Of a DNA stretch of 64,000 bases, positions 42,729 to 51,224 are shown piece after piece (position 1 is the stretch's first letter; each line of letters opens with the position of its first letter). A program made the translations under genes and the position numbers. The notes below the pieces were generated by a model. It was not told the DNA's origin. It ran no database searches and saw only the letters and a list, made by a program, of their open reading frames with translations. The DNA lies in the NCBI RefSeq assembly GCF_004361695.1, contig NZ_SNVW01000004.1:248001-312000 (forward strand), in the 5' to 3' direction. The DNA is from Curtobacterium flaccumfaciens (GTDB lineage Bacteria > Actinomycetota > Actinomycetes > Actinomycetales > Microbacteriaceae).

Positions 42729-43673
42729 ATGACCACCACCACCGAAGTCCGGCCCACCGCCGGCACCGATCCCGCCCGCCGGACGGGGCTCGGCGGAGTC
42801 GTCGCACGGCACCCGCTGCCCTCGTTCGCCGTCCTCGCCCTCGGCCTCAGCTGGCTGGCGTGGATCCCGTACATCCTGTCCCCGCACGGCCTCGGCGTCT
42901 GGGACCTGCACTTCCCGGAGTTCCTCGGCACGGCGCAGTTCTCCGGCGTCCTGCCCGGTGCGCTCCTCGGCCCGCTCGGCGGCGCGTTCCTCGTCACCGC
43001 GGTCGCCGACGGACGCCCGGGGCTCCGCCGCTGGGTCGGTCGCCTCTGGCGCTGGCGGGTGGCGTGGTACTGGTACGCCCTCGCGCTCGTCGGGGTCCCG
43101 GCGCTCATCGTCGTCACCGGGCTGCCCTTCGCCGGCGGCCAGGTGCAGGCACCATCGCTCCTCGCGCTGGTCGCCCTCGTGCCGGGGCTCGTCGTGCAGC
43201 TGTTCACCACGGGCCTGTCCGAGGAGCCCGGCTGGCGCGACTTCGCCCTGCCCCGGCTGCAGGAGCGCTTCGGTCCGCTCGGCGCCGCGGCCGTGCTCGG
43301 CCCGCTGTGGGCGCTCTGGCACATGCCGCTCTACTTCTCCGACTGGGGCGGCTGGCCGGACGCGCACTGGACCGAACCGCTCGTGTTCGCCCTCTTCACG
43401 ATCACGTTCAACGTCGTCATCACGTGGGTGTTCAACCGCACCGGCGAGAGCCTGCCGGTCGTGATGCTCCTGCACGTCGGCGTGAACAACACCATCTCGA
43501 CGCTCTGGGCCGACATGTACCCGGGGATGACCGCGGGCACGATGATGCAGGGCCTCGCGATCGTCTCGACCGTGGCCGCCGTCGTCCTCCTCGTCGCGAC
43601 CCGGGGCCGCCTCGGCTTCCCACGACGCACCGGGACCGCCCGACTCCTAGGATCGAACGATGGCACCCGCTGA
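42729..43673 (+). CDS. CPBP-family intramembrane glutamic endopeptidase
   Basis: 314 residues, about eight transmembrane helices. The conserved motifs are EEPGWRDFALP (EExxxR), LWALWHMPLYF (first catalytic His) and LLHVGVNNT (second His). This group (Abi/CAAX protease-like) includes prenyl-protein peptidases and bacteriocin-immunity proteins. Its end overlaps the histidine kinase start by 14 bases, so it probably belongs with the two-component system downstream. Confidence 0.92.
   Translation: MTTTTEVRPTAGTDPARRTGLGGVVARHPLPSFAVLALGLSWLAWIPYILSPHGLGVWDLHFPEFLGTAQFSGVLPGALLGPLGGAFLVTAVADGRPGLRRWVGRLWRWRVAWYWYALALVGVPALIVVTGLPFAGGQVQAPSLLALVALVPGLVVQLFTTGLSEEPGWRDFALPRLQERFGPLGAAAVLGPLWALWHMPLYFSDWGGWPDAHWTEPLVFALFTITFNVVITWVFNRTGESLPVVMLLHVGVNNTISTLWADMYPGMTAGTMMQGLAIVSTVAAVVLLVATRGRLGFPRRTGTARLLGSNDGTR
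43648..43653 (+). promoter_or_regulatory. -10-like hexamer TAGGAT inside the end of the CPBP gene
   Basis: TAGGAT ends 6 bases before ATG 43660, so the kinase may also have its own leaderless promoter. Confidence 0.45.
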
Positions 43674-45048
43674 CCCGCGCGACACGAGCACAGCCGCGCG
43701 CGACACCGGCACAACCACGAGCGACACCGGCACAGCCGCACGCGACACGCGCCGCGCCACCCGCGCCGACGTCCGCATCGCCGCCCTCACCGCCCTCGTC
43801 GCGATCGGCCTGATGCTGGCGCTGCCCCCGCTCGACGCCGCCGACCCGGACGGCACCGGCACGGTCTACCCGGCACCGGGCGGCGCCGTGTGGAACCTCC
43901 TCGCACTCGGGCTGCTCGCGCAGTCCGCGGTGCTCCTCGCAGCACGCCGCGCCCCGCGCACGACACTCGTCGTGGTCGCAGCGATCCCGGTCCTCGTGGC
44001 TGCGCTCGCTCCGTCCACGCTCTTCGGGCTCACCGCCCTGCCGGTGGTCGTCGCCGTGGTGCTCGCCACCCTCCGTGTCCCGCTCGCTCGACTCTGGGTC
44101 CCCCTCGCGGTCACGGCGGCCCTGGTGGTCGTCGGGAGCGGCACGTCGTGGGCGATCGGGTCCGGTGCGTTCCGCGCGAGCACCGCGCAGGGCATCACCG
44201 GGTCCGGCGGGCAGGGCGTCCTGCAGGCGGTCGGCGCGGTCGGCCTGCCGCTCGTCGTCGCCCTCCTCGTCCGCTCCCGGCGGGAGGTCCGCTCCGCCCG
44301 CCGCGCCGAGGCCACCGCCGTCGACCGCGAGGCGGACGCCCGTGACCGCGAGCACGACGCCCGGGTCGAGGCAGCGGTGTCCCGCGAACGCGCCGCGATG
44401 GCCCGTGAGCTCCACGACATCGCCGCACACCACCTGTCCGGCATCGCCCTGATGTCCGCCGTCATCGACCGCCAGATCGACACCGACCCGGACGGCGCGC
44501 ACGAGGGCGTCCGTCAGGTCCGGGAGCAGAGCACCGCCGTCCTCGAGGACCTCCGCCGCCTGGTCGGCCTGCTCCGCGACGACGCCCCCGCCGAGCGTGC
44601 GGTGGAGACCGTGGCTGGCATCGTCGACCTCGTCGAGCGCGCCCGCACCCGGACGGCCGTCGACCTGGAGGTCCGACCGGGCGACCACCCCCTCGCCGAC
44701 GGGATCGGCCCGCTCACCCAGCTCGCCGCGTACCGCACCGTCCAGGAGGCCCTCGCGAACGTCGCCCTGCACGCACCCGGCGCGGCGTGCTCGGTCGTCC
44801 TCGACGACCGCGACGCGGACCGCCTCGAGATCCGCGTGGAGAACGGCGCGGCCACCGTGCCGTCCGTCGGGACGAGCCCGGCGGGTGGGAACGGGATCCG
44901 TGGCATGCGTGAGCGGGCGGACCTGGTCGGGGCGCGCCTCCAGGTCGGTCCCACCGCGACCGGTGGCTGGGTGGTGACCCTGGTGGTCGACCGGGAGGCG
45001 CGCCCCGCGTCCGACGGGACGGCCAGCGATCCCGAGGTGGTCCGGTGA
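43660..45048 (+). CDS. Sensor histidine kinase (NarL/HisKA_3 type)
   Basis: 462 residues. The N-terminus has a repetitive RDTGT-type stretch (about 7-30), then four to five hydrophobic helices (about 40-205), a linker, the HisKA_3 dimerisation domain with phospho-His252 in RELHDIAAHHLSG, and the HATPase_c domain with GNGIRGMRERADLVGA (G box). The sensing part is buried in the membrane with no sizeable extracellular loop. It overlaps the response regulator (GTGA). Confidence 0.93.
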   Translation: MAPADPRDTSTAARDTGTTTSDTGTAARDTRRATRADVRIAALTALVAIGLMLALPPLDAADPDGTGTVYPAPGGAVWNLLALGLLAQSAVLLAARRAPRTTLVVVAAIPVLVAALAPSTLFGLTALPVVVAVVLATLRVPLARLWVPLAVTAALVVVGSGTSWAIGSGAFRASTAQGITGSGGQGVLQAVGAVGLPLVVALLVRSRREVRSARRAEATAVDREADARDREHDARVEAAVSRERAAMARELHDIAAHHLSGIALMSAVIDRQIDTDPDGAHEGVRQVREQSTAVLEDLRRLVGLLRDDAPAERAVETVAGIVDLVERARTRTAVDLEVRPGDHPLADGIGPLTQLAAYRTVQEALANVALHAPGAACSVVLDDRDADRLEIRVENGAATVPSVGTSPAGGNGIRGMRERADLVGARLQVGPTATGGWVVTLVVDREARPASDGTASDPEVVR

Positions 45049-45779
45049 TCCGGGTGCTGGTGGCGGACGACCAGCCGCTGGTCCGCGCCGGCGTCTCGGC
45101 GCTCCTCGGGGCGGAGCCGGACATCGAGGTGGTCGGCGTCGCCGCCGACGGCGGCGAGGCGCTCGCCCTGGCGCGGAGCACCCGGCCGGACGTCGCCTGC
45201 CTGGACATCCGGATGCCGGTCCGGAACGGGATCGAGGTGGCCCGGGAGCTCTGCGCACCGGACGCGGACCCCGCCGTGCCGGTCCTCATGCTGACGACGT
45301 TCGACGTGGACGACCTGGTGTTCGGGGCGCTCGAGGCGGGGGCGTCCGGGTTCCTCCTCAAGGACGCCGAGCCCGACGTCATCGTGGACGCCGTCCGGCA
45401 GGTCGCCGCCGGGAACGGGACGATCGACCAGTCGCTCACCCGGCGGGTCCTCCGCGAGTTCGTGTCGCGGCGGAGCCTGCAGCCGGTGACGGGCGACCGG
45501 GTCGACGGCGTGCTCACCGCACGGGAGCGGGACGTCCTCATGCTGCTGGCGCAGGGGATGTCGAACGAGGAGATCGCGGCGGCGCTCGTCGTCGAGGTCT
45601 CCACGGTGAAGTCGCACCTGGCGCGGATGCTGCCGAAGCTCGGGGTGCGCTCCCGGCTGCAGGCGGTCGTGTGGGCGTACCAGAACCGGATCGTGGCGGT
45701 GCCGGGGCCCGACGATATGGGTCCGGACGAGATGGGCCCCGACGAGATGGGCCCCGGGCCGGACGAGCATCCCCGCTGA
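45045..45779 (+). CDS. LuxR/NarL-family response regulator
   Basis: 244 residues. Receiver domain with acidic pair D8-D9, phospho-acceptor D54 (ACLDIRMP) and Lys in GFLLKDAEP; LuxR-type HTH domain LTARERDVLMLLAQGMSNEEIAAAL with recognition helix VEVSTVKSHLARML. The C-terminus carries three DxMGPDE-type repeats (15-bp units, 45709-45760). Partner of the kinase encoded just upstream; targets not known but may include the CPBP protease operon itself. Confidence 0.95.
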   Translation: MIRVLVADDQPLVRAGVSALLGAEPDIEVVGVAADGGEALALARSTRPDVACLDIRMPVRNGIEVARELCAPDADPAVPVLMLTTFDVDDLVFGALEAGASGFLLKDAEPDVIVDAVRQVAAGNGTIDQSLTRRVLREFVSRRSLQPVTGDRVDGVLTARERDVLMLLAQGMSNEEIAAALVVEVSTVKSHLARMLPKLGVRSRLQAVVWAYQNRIVAVPGPDDMGPDEMGPDEMGPGPDEHPR

Positions 45780-45782
45780 GCG

Positions 45783-46400
45783 TCAGCTCCGGCGGCGGTA
45801 CCGGATGTGCGTCGAGAGCGGGGAGTGCAGCACCTCGACCGGCACGAAGTCGAACGGGGCAGCCCCCGCGACCTCGGCGTCGAAGATCCGCTCGCCGGAG
45901 CCGAGGAGCACGGGTGCGATGTCGATCGTCAACTCGTCGACGACCCCGGCGAGGAGCGCCTGCCGCACGGTCGACGCCCCGCCCGCGATGTCGACGCCGC
46001 GGTCCCCCGCCGCGTCGAGCGCCTGCGCGTAGGCCGCGTCGAACCCGTCCGTGACGAAGTGGAACGTCGTGCCGCCCTCGAGCGCGATCGGGTCGTGCGG
46101 GTGGTGGGTGAGCACGAACACCGGCGCGTGGTACGGCGGCTCGGACCCCCACCACCCCTGCCAGTCACGGTCCCACTCGCCCCGCACCGGGCCGAACATG
46201 TTCCGCCCCATCACGTACGCGCCCCGGGGCCGCATCAGCCAGCCGGCGGCCGTTCGGTCGGCGTCGGTCTCCTCGGCGCCGGGCATGTGCCAGGTGTGCA
46301 GCTCACCGCCACGGGCGCCGAGCGGCTGCTCGAGGCTCTGGTCGGGACCGGCGACGAACCCGTCGAGCGAGATCGACATGTGGCAGGTGGTGTCCGTCAT
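45783..46400 (-). CDS. Dihydrofolate reductase-like (RibD C-terminal domain) protein
   Basis: 205 residues. MSISLDGFVAGPDQSLEQPLG at the start, MGRNMFGP, and GGASTVRQALLAGVVDELTI are typical of the DfrA/RibD_C group widespread in actinobacteria; NADPH-dependent reductase of unknown substrate. ATG at 46400, GGGGA upstream. Tail to tail with the response regulator gene, three bases apart. Confidence 0.92.
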   Translation of the reverse strand: MTDTTCHMSISLDGFVAGPDQSLEQPLGARGGELHTWHMPGAEETDADRTAAGWLMRPRGAYVMGRNMFGPVRGEWDRDWQGWWGSEPPYHAPVFVLTHHPHDPIALEGGTTFHFVTDGFDAAYAQALDAAGDRGVDIAGGASTVRQALLAGVVDELTIDIAPVLLGSGERIFDAEVAGAAPFDFVPVEVLHSPLSTHIRYRRRS

Positions 46401-46497
46401 CGGGGTCCCCGGTCTGGTCGTGCGGCAGGAGGGTCGAGCGGACCGGCCGAACGCGCCGGTCGGCCGAACGTGCCGGCCGGCCGGGCTGGCTGGCCGG
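46401..46497. other. Intergenic region with 17-bp tandem repeats
   Basis: Two near-identical 17-bp units beginning CGGCCGAACG (46444-46460, 46461-46477) and a third diverged unit (46478-46494) lie just before the NmrA stop. The GC-rich self-complementary units (GCCGG/CCGGC) could terminate transcription. Confidence 0.6.
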
Positions 46498-47400
46498 TCA
46501 GGCGGCGAGGTGCGCCGCGAGCACGTCCTGCACGCTGGTCCACTCGTACGGGCCGTACCGGTCGTCGTCGACGTGGTGCAGCTCGGCTTCGCCGCTGAAC
46601 ATGCTGACGAAGTACTGCATACCCTGCCACGCGGGGAACGGCTCGTCATCCCCCGCCTTCGACAGCCGGCGACCGACCCGTGCCATCGCCGAGAGCGTTC
46701 CCACGGTGCCCGCCCACTGCAGCCGGAACGGCGTGCCCGTCAGCCGTGACAGGGTGTCGGCGATGCTGCGCGAGGTCACGCGGTCCCCGGCGACCTCGAC
46801 CACCCGCGGCGCCGCCGGGTCGAGCGCCACGAGGGCCGTGGTGCGGGCGACGTCGTCCTTCGTGGTGAAGTCGAGCACCTGGTCCGGCGACGACCAGTAC
46901 AGCACCCGCTGCCGGTCGAACAGGATGAGCGGCGCCTGCCCCGTCAGCATGTCGGTGAACGCCCCGTTGAGGATCGAGGTCGCCCGGATCGGGGCGGCGT
47001 CCACGTCCGCGGCGAACTCGCGGCGCAGCTCGAAGTTCCGGTTCGTCCCCGGGGTGATCGAGCGGTAGTCGGCGGCGTAGTCGGACGGGATGAACCGCGC
47101 GACGCCGGCCTCGACCGCGGCCGCGAGGAGCGCCCGCTGCGCGTCGACGATCACCGCACGCGTCCCGCTCACCGCGGACACCACGACCTCGACCCCGGCG
47201 AGGGCCGACACCAGGCCCGCGTGGTCGCCGTAGTCCGCCCGCACCACCTCGACCCCGTCCTCGGCGGCGAGGCGTTCGGCGGCGGGGCTTCCGGCGGTGC
47301 GGGTGAGGACGCGGACGCTGGTGTCGTGCTGCCGGAGCGCACGGACGATGCGTCCGCCGAGGTCGCCGGTGGCGCCGGCGACGAGGACGGTGGTGGTCAT
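46498..47400 (-). CDS. NmrA-family NAD(P)-binding protein
   Basis: 300 residues. Rossmann motif VLVAGATGDLGGRIV at 5-19, and the overall pattern of the NmrA/isoflavone-reductase-like group (FIPSDYAADYRSITPGTNRNF, ILNGAFTDML). These proteins reduce small molecules or sense NADP. ATG at 47400 is 6 bases after TAGCGT (leaderless). Same strand as the DHFR-like gene downstream, which has its own start region 97 bases on. Confidence 0.9.
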   Translation of the reverse strand: MTTTVLVAGATGDLGGRIVRALRQHDTSVRVLTRTAGSPAAERLAAEDGVEVVRADYGDHAGLVSALAGVEVVVSAVSGTRAVIVDAQRALLAAAVEAGVARFIPSDYAADYRSITPGTNRNFELRREFAADVDAAPIRATSILNGAFTDMLTGQAPLILFDRQRVLYWSSPDQVLDFTTKDDVARTTALVALDPAAPRVVEVAGDRVTSRSIADTLSRLTGTPFRLQWAGTVGTLSAMARVGRRLSKAGDDEPFPAWQGMQYFVSMFSGEAELHHVDDDRYGPYEWTSVQDVLAAHLAA

Positions 47401-47406
47401 GCCGCC

Positions 47407-47412
47407 ACGCTA
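47407..47412 (-). promoter_or_regulatory. -10 hexamer TAGCGT of the NmrA gene (leaderless)
   Basis: TAGCGT on the minus strand, 6 bases before the ATG. Confidence 0.5.
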
Positions 47413-47556
47413 CGGGTGTACTGCGGACCGGGTACGCCGAGCCGGTCCGGCGGTCGTGTTCCGGACCCTCCGTGCGGCACGTGCGGACGAAGCCTGAGGA
47501 TTCCGGCAGAATGGTCTGCACTGACCACCGTTGGGGTGGCGCATCCAGGGGGAACC

Positions 47557-48735
47557 GTGCAACTCAAGACCATTGCCATGTCCGCGACCACCGCCGTCGT
47601 GATCGGCCTCACGCTCACCGCCTGCAGCGGCGGTGGCGGCGGGGCGTCCGAGGGGAAGTCCGGCGGCGACGCGAAGCCCGTCAGCGGCTCGGCCGCGAAG
47701 GTCGACCTGACGAAGGACGTCGAGAAGAAGGTGGGGGTCACCCTCACCGACACGCAGGTCGGCGACCGCGTCGAGATCAAGAAGGTCTCGACGAAGCTCG
47801 ACACCGACAACGTGAAGTCGCTCAAGAGCTCGCAGGGCGACGTCGTCCTCGTGCAGCTCAAGGTCACCGTGCCCGACGACGGCTACTCCGTCTCGACCAC
47901 GGACATCGGGCTGAAGGACGACCAGGACACCACCTCGTCGAACCTCTACGCCGGTGGGCTCGAGGCCGCGATGGAAGCGCAGGGCTACGCGGCCCTGCCG
48001 AGCTACGTCTCGACCGGCTCGACGAAGACCGGGTGGGTGGCCCTGCAGCTGCTCGACACCGCGAAGTCGGCGGACCTGACGTGGAAGCGCGCGAAGCACA
48101 CCGACTACGAGTCGGGCAAGAAGTACCCGGCCCGCACCATGACGGCACCGCTCCTCACGAACACCGGCGCTGACTCCGCGGTCACCGCCGCGAAGGAGGG
48201 CGCGACGCCGAAGAAGGCCTCCGCGAAGAGCACGGACGACGTGACGAAGAACACCGTGACAGTCGACCAGGTCATCACGAACTTCCCGCTGCCCGCGGCC
48301 GTCGACTACGAGAGCGGTCACATCGTCGCCGTCCACATCACCGCGGACGCCGGCAGCGTCTACACCTCCGGGTGGGCGCCGAGCGACCTGCAGCTCATCA
48401 CCGCTGACGGCGACAAGCTCGACCGCTACTCCAACGCGGACGTCGCGACCGCCCTCGCCGAGAAGGGCTTCCCGGGCCTGACCGAGGACGGCTACATCTC
48501 GTCGGGTGAGAGCACGACCGGGTGGGTGCCGTTCCTCGTCAAGCCGAGCACCGGCGACTCCGGCTTCACCATCAGCCAGCACCGTCGCGCGGCGAACATC
48601 ATCGGCGGCGGCTCGGTGCCGGCGGCGGACTTCCCCGCGAAGATCACCATCGAGGGCGTGTCCGACGACAGCGGGTCGGACAGCGACGACCAGTCGACCG
48701 AGAGCAGCGACGACGGGTCCGGCGCGAACGCCTAG
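47557..48735 (+). CDS. Secreted lipoprotein with two tandem beta-sandwich-like modules
   Basis: 392 residues. Signal sequence with lipobox LTAC (Cys23), a Gly/Ser linker, then two modules of about 150 residues that follow the same pattern: a strand with VDQV/TQVGD, long strand VVLVQLKVTV or IVAVHITADA, a YxAGGL/YTSGWAP part, and the shared STGS/SSGEST-(K)TGWV segment near each end (48015-48050 and 48490-48530). This resembles DUF4352-type immunoglobulin-like modules. C-terminal Ser/Asp-rich tail. Function unknown. GTG at 47557 has GGGGGAACC upstream. Confidence 0.88.
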   Translation: MQLKTIAMSATTAVVIGLTLTACSGGGGGASEGKSGGDAKPVSGSAAKVDLTKDVEKKVGVTLTDTQVGDRVEIKKVSTKLDTDNVKSLKSSQGDVVLVQLKVTVPDDGYSVSTTDIGLKDDQDTTSSNLYAGGLEAAMEAQGYAALPSYVSTGSTKTGWVALQLLDTAKSADLTWKRAKHTDYESGKKYPARTMTAPLLTNTGADSAVTAAKEGATPKKASAKSTDDVTKNTVTVDQVITNFPLPAAVDYESGHIVAVHITADAGSVYTSGWAPSDLQLITADGDKLDRYSNADVATALAEKGFPGLTEDGYISSGESTTGWVPFLVKPSTGDSGFTISQHRRAANIIGGGSVPAADFPAKITIEGVSDDSGSDSDDQSTESSDDGSGANA

Positions 48736-48807
48736 CAGCAGGGTCGCGGTCGCCGACCGGACCGTCACCACGCGACGCGGGTGACGCTCTGCAGGTGGCT
48801 GCGCAGC

Positions 48808-48853
48808 ACGGACGGGAGGCGCGGTGCCAGCTGGCACCGCGCCTCCCGTCCGT
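48808..48853. terminator. Perfect 46-bp palindrome, bidirectional terminator
   Basis: The sequence from 48808 to 48830 is followed with no loop base by its exact reverse complement (48831-48853). It separates a plus-strand gene ending at 48735 from a minus-strand gene ending at 48904, where a hairpin terminator for both is expected. Confidence 0.75.
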
Positions 48854-48903
48854 CTGCTGGTCCGGTCGGGAGCCGCTGGTCGCGCCGCGCGCGATCGGTG
48901 GCG

Positions 48904-49209
48904 TCAGGCCTTCTCGACGTCGGAGAAGAGTCCGGTGAAGGTCGCTCCGGTGGCGCCGAGCTGCCCGAAGAAGGCGCCCGCCTCGGCGCCCGCGACCGCA
49001 GCCGAGGCGTCGTCGTACGAGTCGAAGTACAGGTCGAGGGTTCGGTGGGCGGGGGTCGGCGTGCCGTCCTCCTTGGGCCAGACCTTGCCGGCTTCGAGTC
49101 GGCGGAGCCCCGGGAGCTCCGCTGCGGCGGCCTCGAGCGCCGGGTAGGCCGCTTCGAACGCCGCGGGATCGGTCGGGTTGTCGATGATGAGGGTGATCTT
49201 GGTCGTCAT
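48904..49209 (-). CDS. EthD-family dimeric alpha-beta barrel protein
   Basis: 101 residues. MTTKITLIIDNPTDPAAFEAAY, LRRLEAGKVWPKEDGTPTP and LDLYFDSYDDASAAVAG show the EthD fold. Members occur near monooxygenases and ring-cleaving pathways but most have no known role. ATG at 49209 has a weak GACACT -10-like hexamer 6 bases upstream and no ribosome site. Confidence 0.85.
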   Translation of the reverse strand: MTTKITLIIDNPTDPAAFEAAYPALEAAAAELPGLRRLEAGKVWPKEDGTPTPAHRTLDLYFDSYDDASAAVAGAEAGAFFGQLGATGATFTGLFSDVEKA

Positions 49210-49225
49210 GCGCCCAGTGTCCGCC

Positions 49226-49609
49226 TCAGACGGCGTCCGTGACCAGACGTCCGCCACCGAACGGCAGCCACCCGGCGCGGTACACGAACCGGTCTGCGCC
49301 GGCGTCGGTGCCGGCTCCGGTTCCGGTGCCGGTGCCGGTTCCGGTTCCGGTTCCGGTTCCGGCTCCGGTTCCGGTGCGGGCTCCGACCGTCTGCGTCGCC
49401 GCTCCGAACCGCCAGGCACGGTTGTAGAGGTACACGCCGATGACGGTGCCGCCGTCGTCGGGCACCGCCCACGTGCCGATCCCCCACTGCGCCGGGTGCC
49501 CGACGCCGTCGATCGTCACGGTCGGCCGGGCGAACCAGGTGAACGGCGGGCGGGTGATCCGGAGTTCCACGCGGCGCTTCGTCGTGCCGGAGGGCTGTGT
49601 CGCTTCCAC
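49226..49609 (-). CDS. Conserved protein with a Gly-Thr hexanucleotide-repeat insert
   Basis: 127 residues from GTG 49609, which is 6 bases after TATCCT (49616-49621). The core VELRITRPPFTWFARPTVTID and GTWAVPDDGGTVIGVYLYNRAWRFG, with a late FVYRAGWLPFGGG, is beta-rich and looks like a small conserved actinobacterial family without assigned function. Between them lies a run of GT/GA dipeptides (about 30 residues) encoded by hexanucleotide repeats. A frame open to 49750 adds non-homologous residues. Confidence 0.8.
   Translation of the reverse strand: MEATQPSGTTKRRVELRITRPPFTWFARPTVTIDGVGHPAQWGIGTWAVPDDGGTVIGVYLYNRAWRFGAATQTVGARTGTGAGTGTGTGTGTGTGTGAGTDAGADRFVYRAGWLPFGGGRLVTDAV
49306..49380 (-). 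repeat. Hexanucleotide repeats (CCGGTT-type) within the 127-aa gene
   Basis: About twelve consecutive six-base units, mostly CCGGTT or CCGGTG on the + strand with some CCGGCT, encode the Gly-Thr run. In-frame copy-number variation is likely between strains. Confidence 0.85.
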
Positions 49610-49785
49610 TGCCGCAGGATACGGGGTCGGGCCGCCCGTCCTGACCGCTCGGGCTCGCCGGGTGCCGGACGGGCGCTGGCCGGGCGCTGGCCGGGCGCCC
49701 TCGTGCAGCGACAGGACACGAGTCGATCGACTGGTGGGACGTCGCACCATGCACCCGCATCGGACGTCTGCTGACGGCGCCCCGG

Positions 49786-49791
49786 TAGGTT
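49786..49791 (+). promoter_or_regulatory. -10 hexamer TAGGTT of pxpA (leaderless)
   Basis: TAGGTT ends 6 bases before GTG 49798; GAGG lies directly before the start as well. Confidence 0.45.
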
Positions 49792-49797
49792 GGCGAG

Positions 49798-50580
49798 GTG
49801 ACGACGATCGACTGCAACAGCGACCTCGGCGAGGGCTTCGGCGCCTGGAGCATGGGCGACGACCGCGCGATGCTCGACGTGGTCTCGTCGGCGAACGTCG
49901 CCTGCGGCTTCCACGCCGGTGACCCCGTGATCATGCTCGACACCTGCCGCGCCGCAGCCGAACGGGGCGTGGCCGTCGGCGCCCACGTGGCGTACCGCGA
50001 CCTCGCCGGGTTCGGGCGCCGTCCGGTGCACGTCACCCCCGACGAGCTCTACGCCGACGTCGTGCACCAGCTCGGCGCGCTCATCGCGACCGCCCGCGTC
50101 GCCGGCACCGCCGTGACCTACGTGAAGCCCCACGGCGCCCTGTACAACACCGCCTGCGCGGACCCGGTGCAGGCCGAGGCGGTGACCCGCGCCGTCGCGG
50201 ACGTCGATCCGACCCTGGCGGTCCTCGCGCTGCCCGACTCCGAACTGCTGCGGGCCGCCGAGAGCCACGGGCTCCGGGCCGTCCGCGAGGTCTTCGCCGA
50301 CCGCGCCTACGAGCCCGACGGCTCACTGGTGTCGCGGAGCACGCCGGGCGCGGTGCTGCACGACCCCGAGGCCGTCGCTGCCCGGGTGCTGCGCATGGTG
50401 ACCGGCGGCGTCGTGACCGCGGTCGACGGGTCAGACGTGCGGGTGCAGGTCGACTCGGTGTGCGTGCACGGGGACTCCCCCGACGCGGTCGAGATGGCGC
50501 GGGCGATCCGGGCGCTGCTCACCGAGCACGGGGTGAGGATCGCGCCGTTCGCGCCGGCCGCCGCAGGCGCCGCTTCCTGA
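49798..50580 (+). CDS. pxpA: 5-oxoprolinase subunit A (LamB/YcsF family)
   Basis: 260 residues. DCNSDLGEGFGAWSMGDD at 5-22, VACGFHAGDP, VGAHVAYRDLAGFGRR and VKPHGALYN are the family signatures. With PxpB and PxpC it forms the ATP-dependent prokaryotic 5-oxoprolinase that opens 5-oxoproline to glutamate. The stop overlaps the next start (TGATG). Confidence 0.97.
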   Translation: MTTIDCNSDLGEGFGAWSMGDDRAMLDVVSSANVACGFHAGDPVIMLDTCRAAAERGVAVGAHVAYRDLAGFGRRPVHVTPDELYADVVHQLGALIATARVAGTAVTYVKPHGALYNTACADPVQAEAVTRAVADVDPTLAVLALPDSELLRAAESHGLRAVREVFADRAYEPDGSLVSRSTPGAVLHDPEAVAARVLRMVTGGVVTAVDGSDVRVQVDSVCVHGDSPDAVEMARAIRALLTEHGVRIAPFAPAAAGAAS

Positions 50581-51224
50581 TGGTGGACGTCCGTCCGGCT
50601 GGCCGGACCGCGCTGCTGGCGACGTTCGACTCGCTGGACGACGTCGTCGCCTTCCGCGCGGGACTCCGCGCGACCGCCGTGCCCGGACTCACCGAGGTGG
50701 TCTCCGGCGCCCGGACCCTGCTGCTGCGGTTCGACCCGGACCGGACCGACGCCGCTCGACTCGGCACCACCCTCGCGCGGGTCACGCCGGTGTCGGCCGG
50801 GTCGTCCGCCGCCTCAGCCGCCGACGGAGCCTCCGTCACGCCGCTCGTCGTCCCCGTCACGTACGACGGCGCGGACCTCGACGTCGTCGCGAGCGCCACC
50901 GGCATGACCCGCGCCGAGCTCGTCGCGTGGCACACCGGCCACGTCTGGACGAGCGCCTTCTGCGGCTTCGCGCCCGGCTTCAGCTACCTCACCGGCACCG
51001 CCCCGTCGCTCGACGTGCCACGCCGCACCACGTCACGCACCGCGGTGCCGAGCGGCGCAGTGGCCCTCGCCGGCGAGTTCAGCGCCGTCTACCCGCGGTC
51101 CTCGCCGGGAGGCTGGCAGCTCATCGGCCGGACCGAGGTCCCGATGTGGTCGCTCGACCGCGACCCGCCCGCGCTCGCCCCCGCCGGCACCCGCCTGCGC
51201 TTCGTCGAGGCACGTCCGGCATGA
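50580..51224 (+). CDS. pxpB: 5-oxoprolinase subunit B (KipI-like)
   Basis: 214 residues, allophanate hydrolase subunit 1-like. VPVTYDGADLDVVA, HTGHVWTSAFCGFAPGFSYL and SSPGGWQLIGRT are the family motifs. ATG at 50580 overlaps the pxpA stop by one base; the end overlaps pxpC by ATGA. Confidence 0.96.
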   Translation: MVDVRPAGRTALLATFDSLDDVVAFRAGLRATAVPGLTEVVSGARTLLLRFDPDRTDAARLGTTLARVTPVSAGSSAASAADGASVTPLVVPVTYDGADLDVVASATGMTRAELVAWHTGHVWTSAFCGFAPGFSYLTGTAPSLDVPRRTTSRTAVPSGAVALAGEFSAVYPRSSPGGWQLIGRTEVPMWSLDRDPPALAPAGTRLRFVEARPA

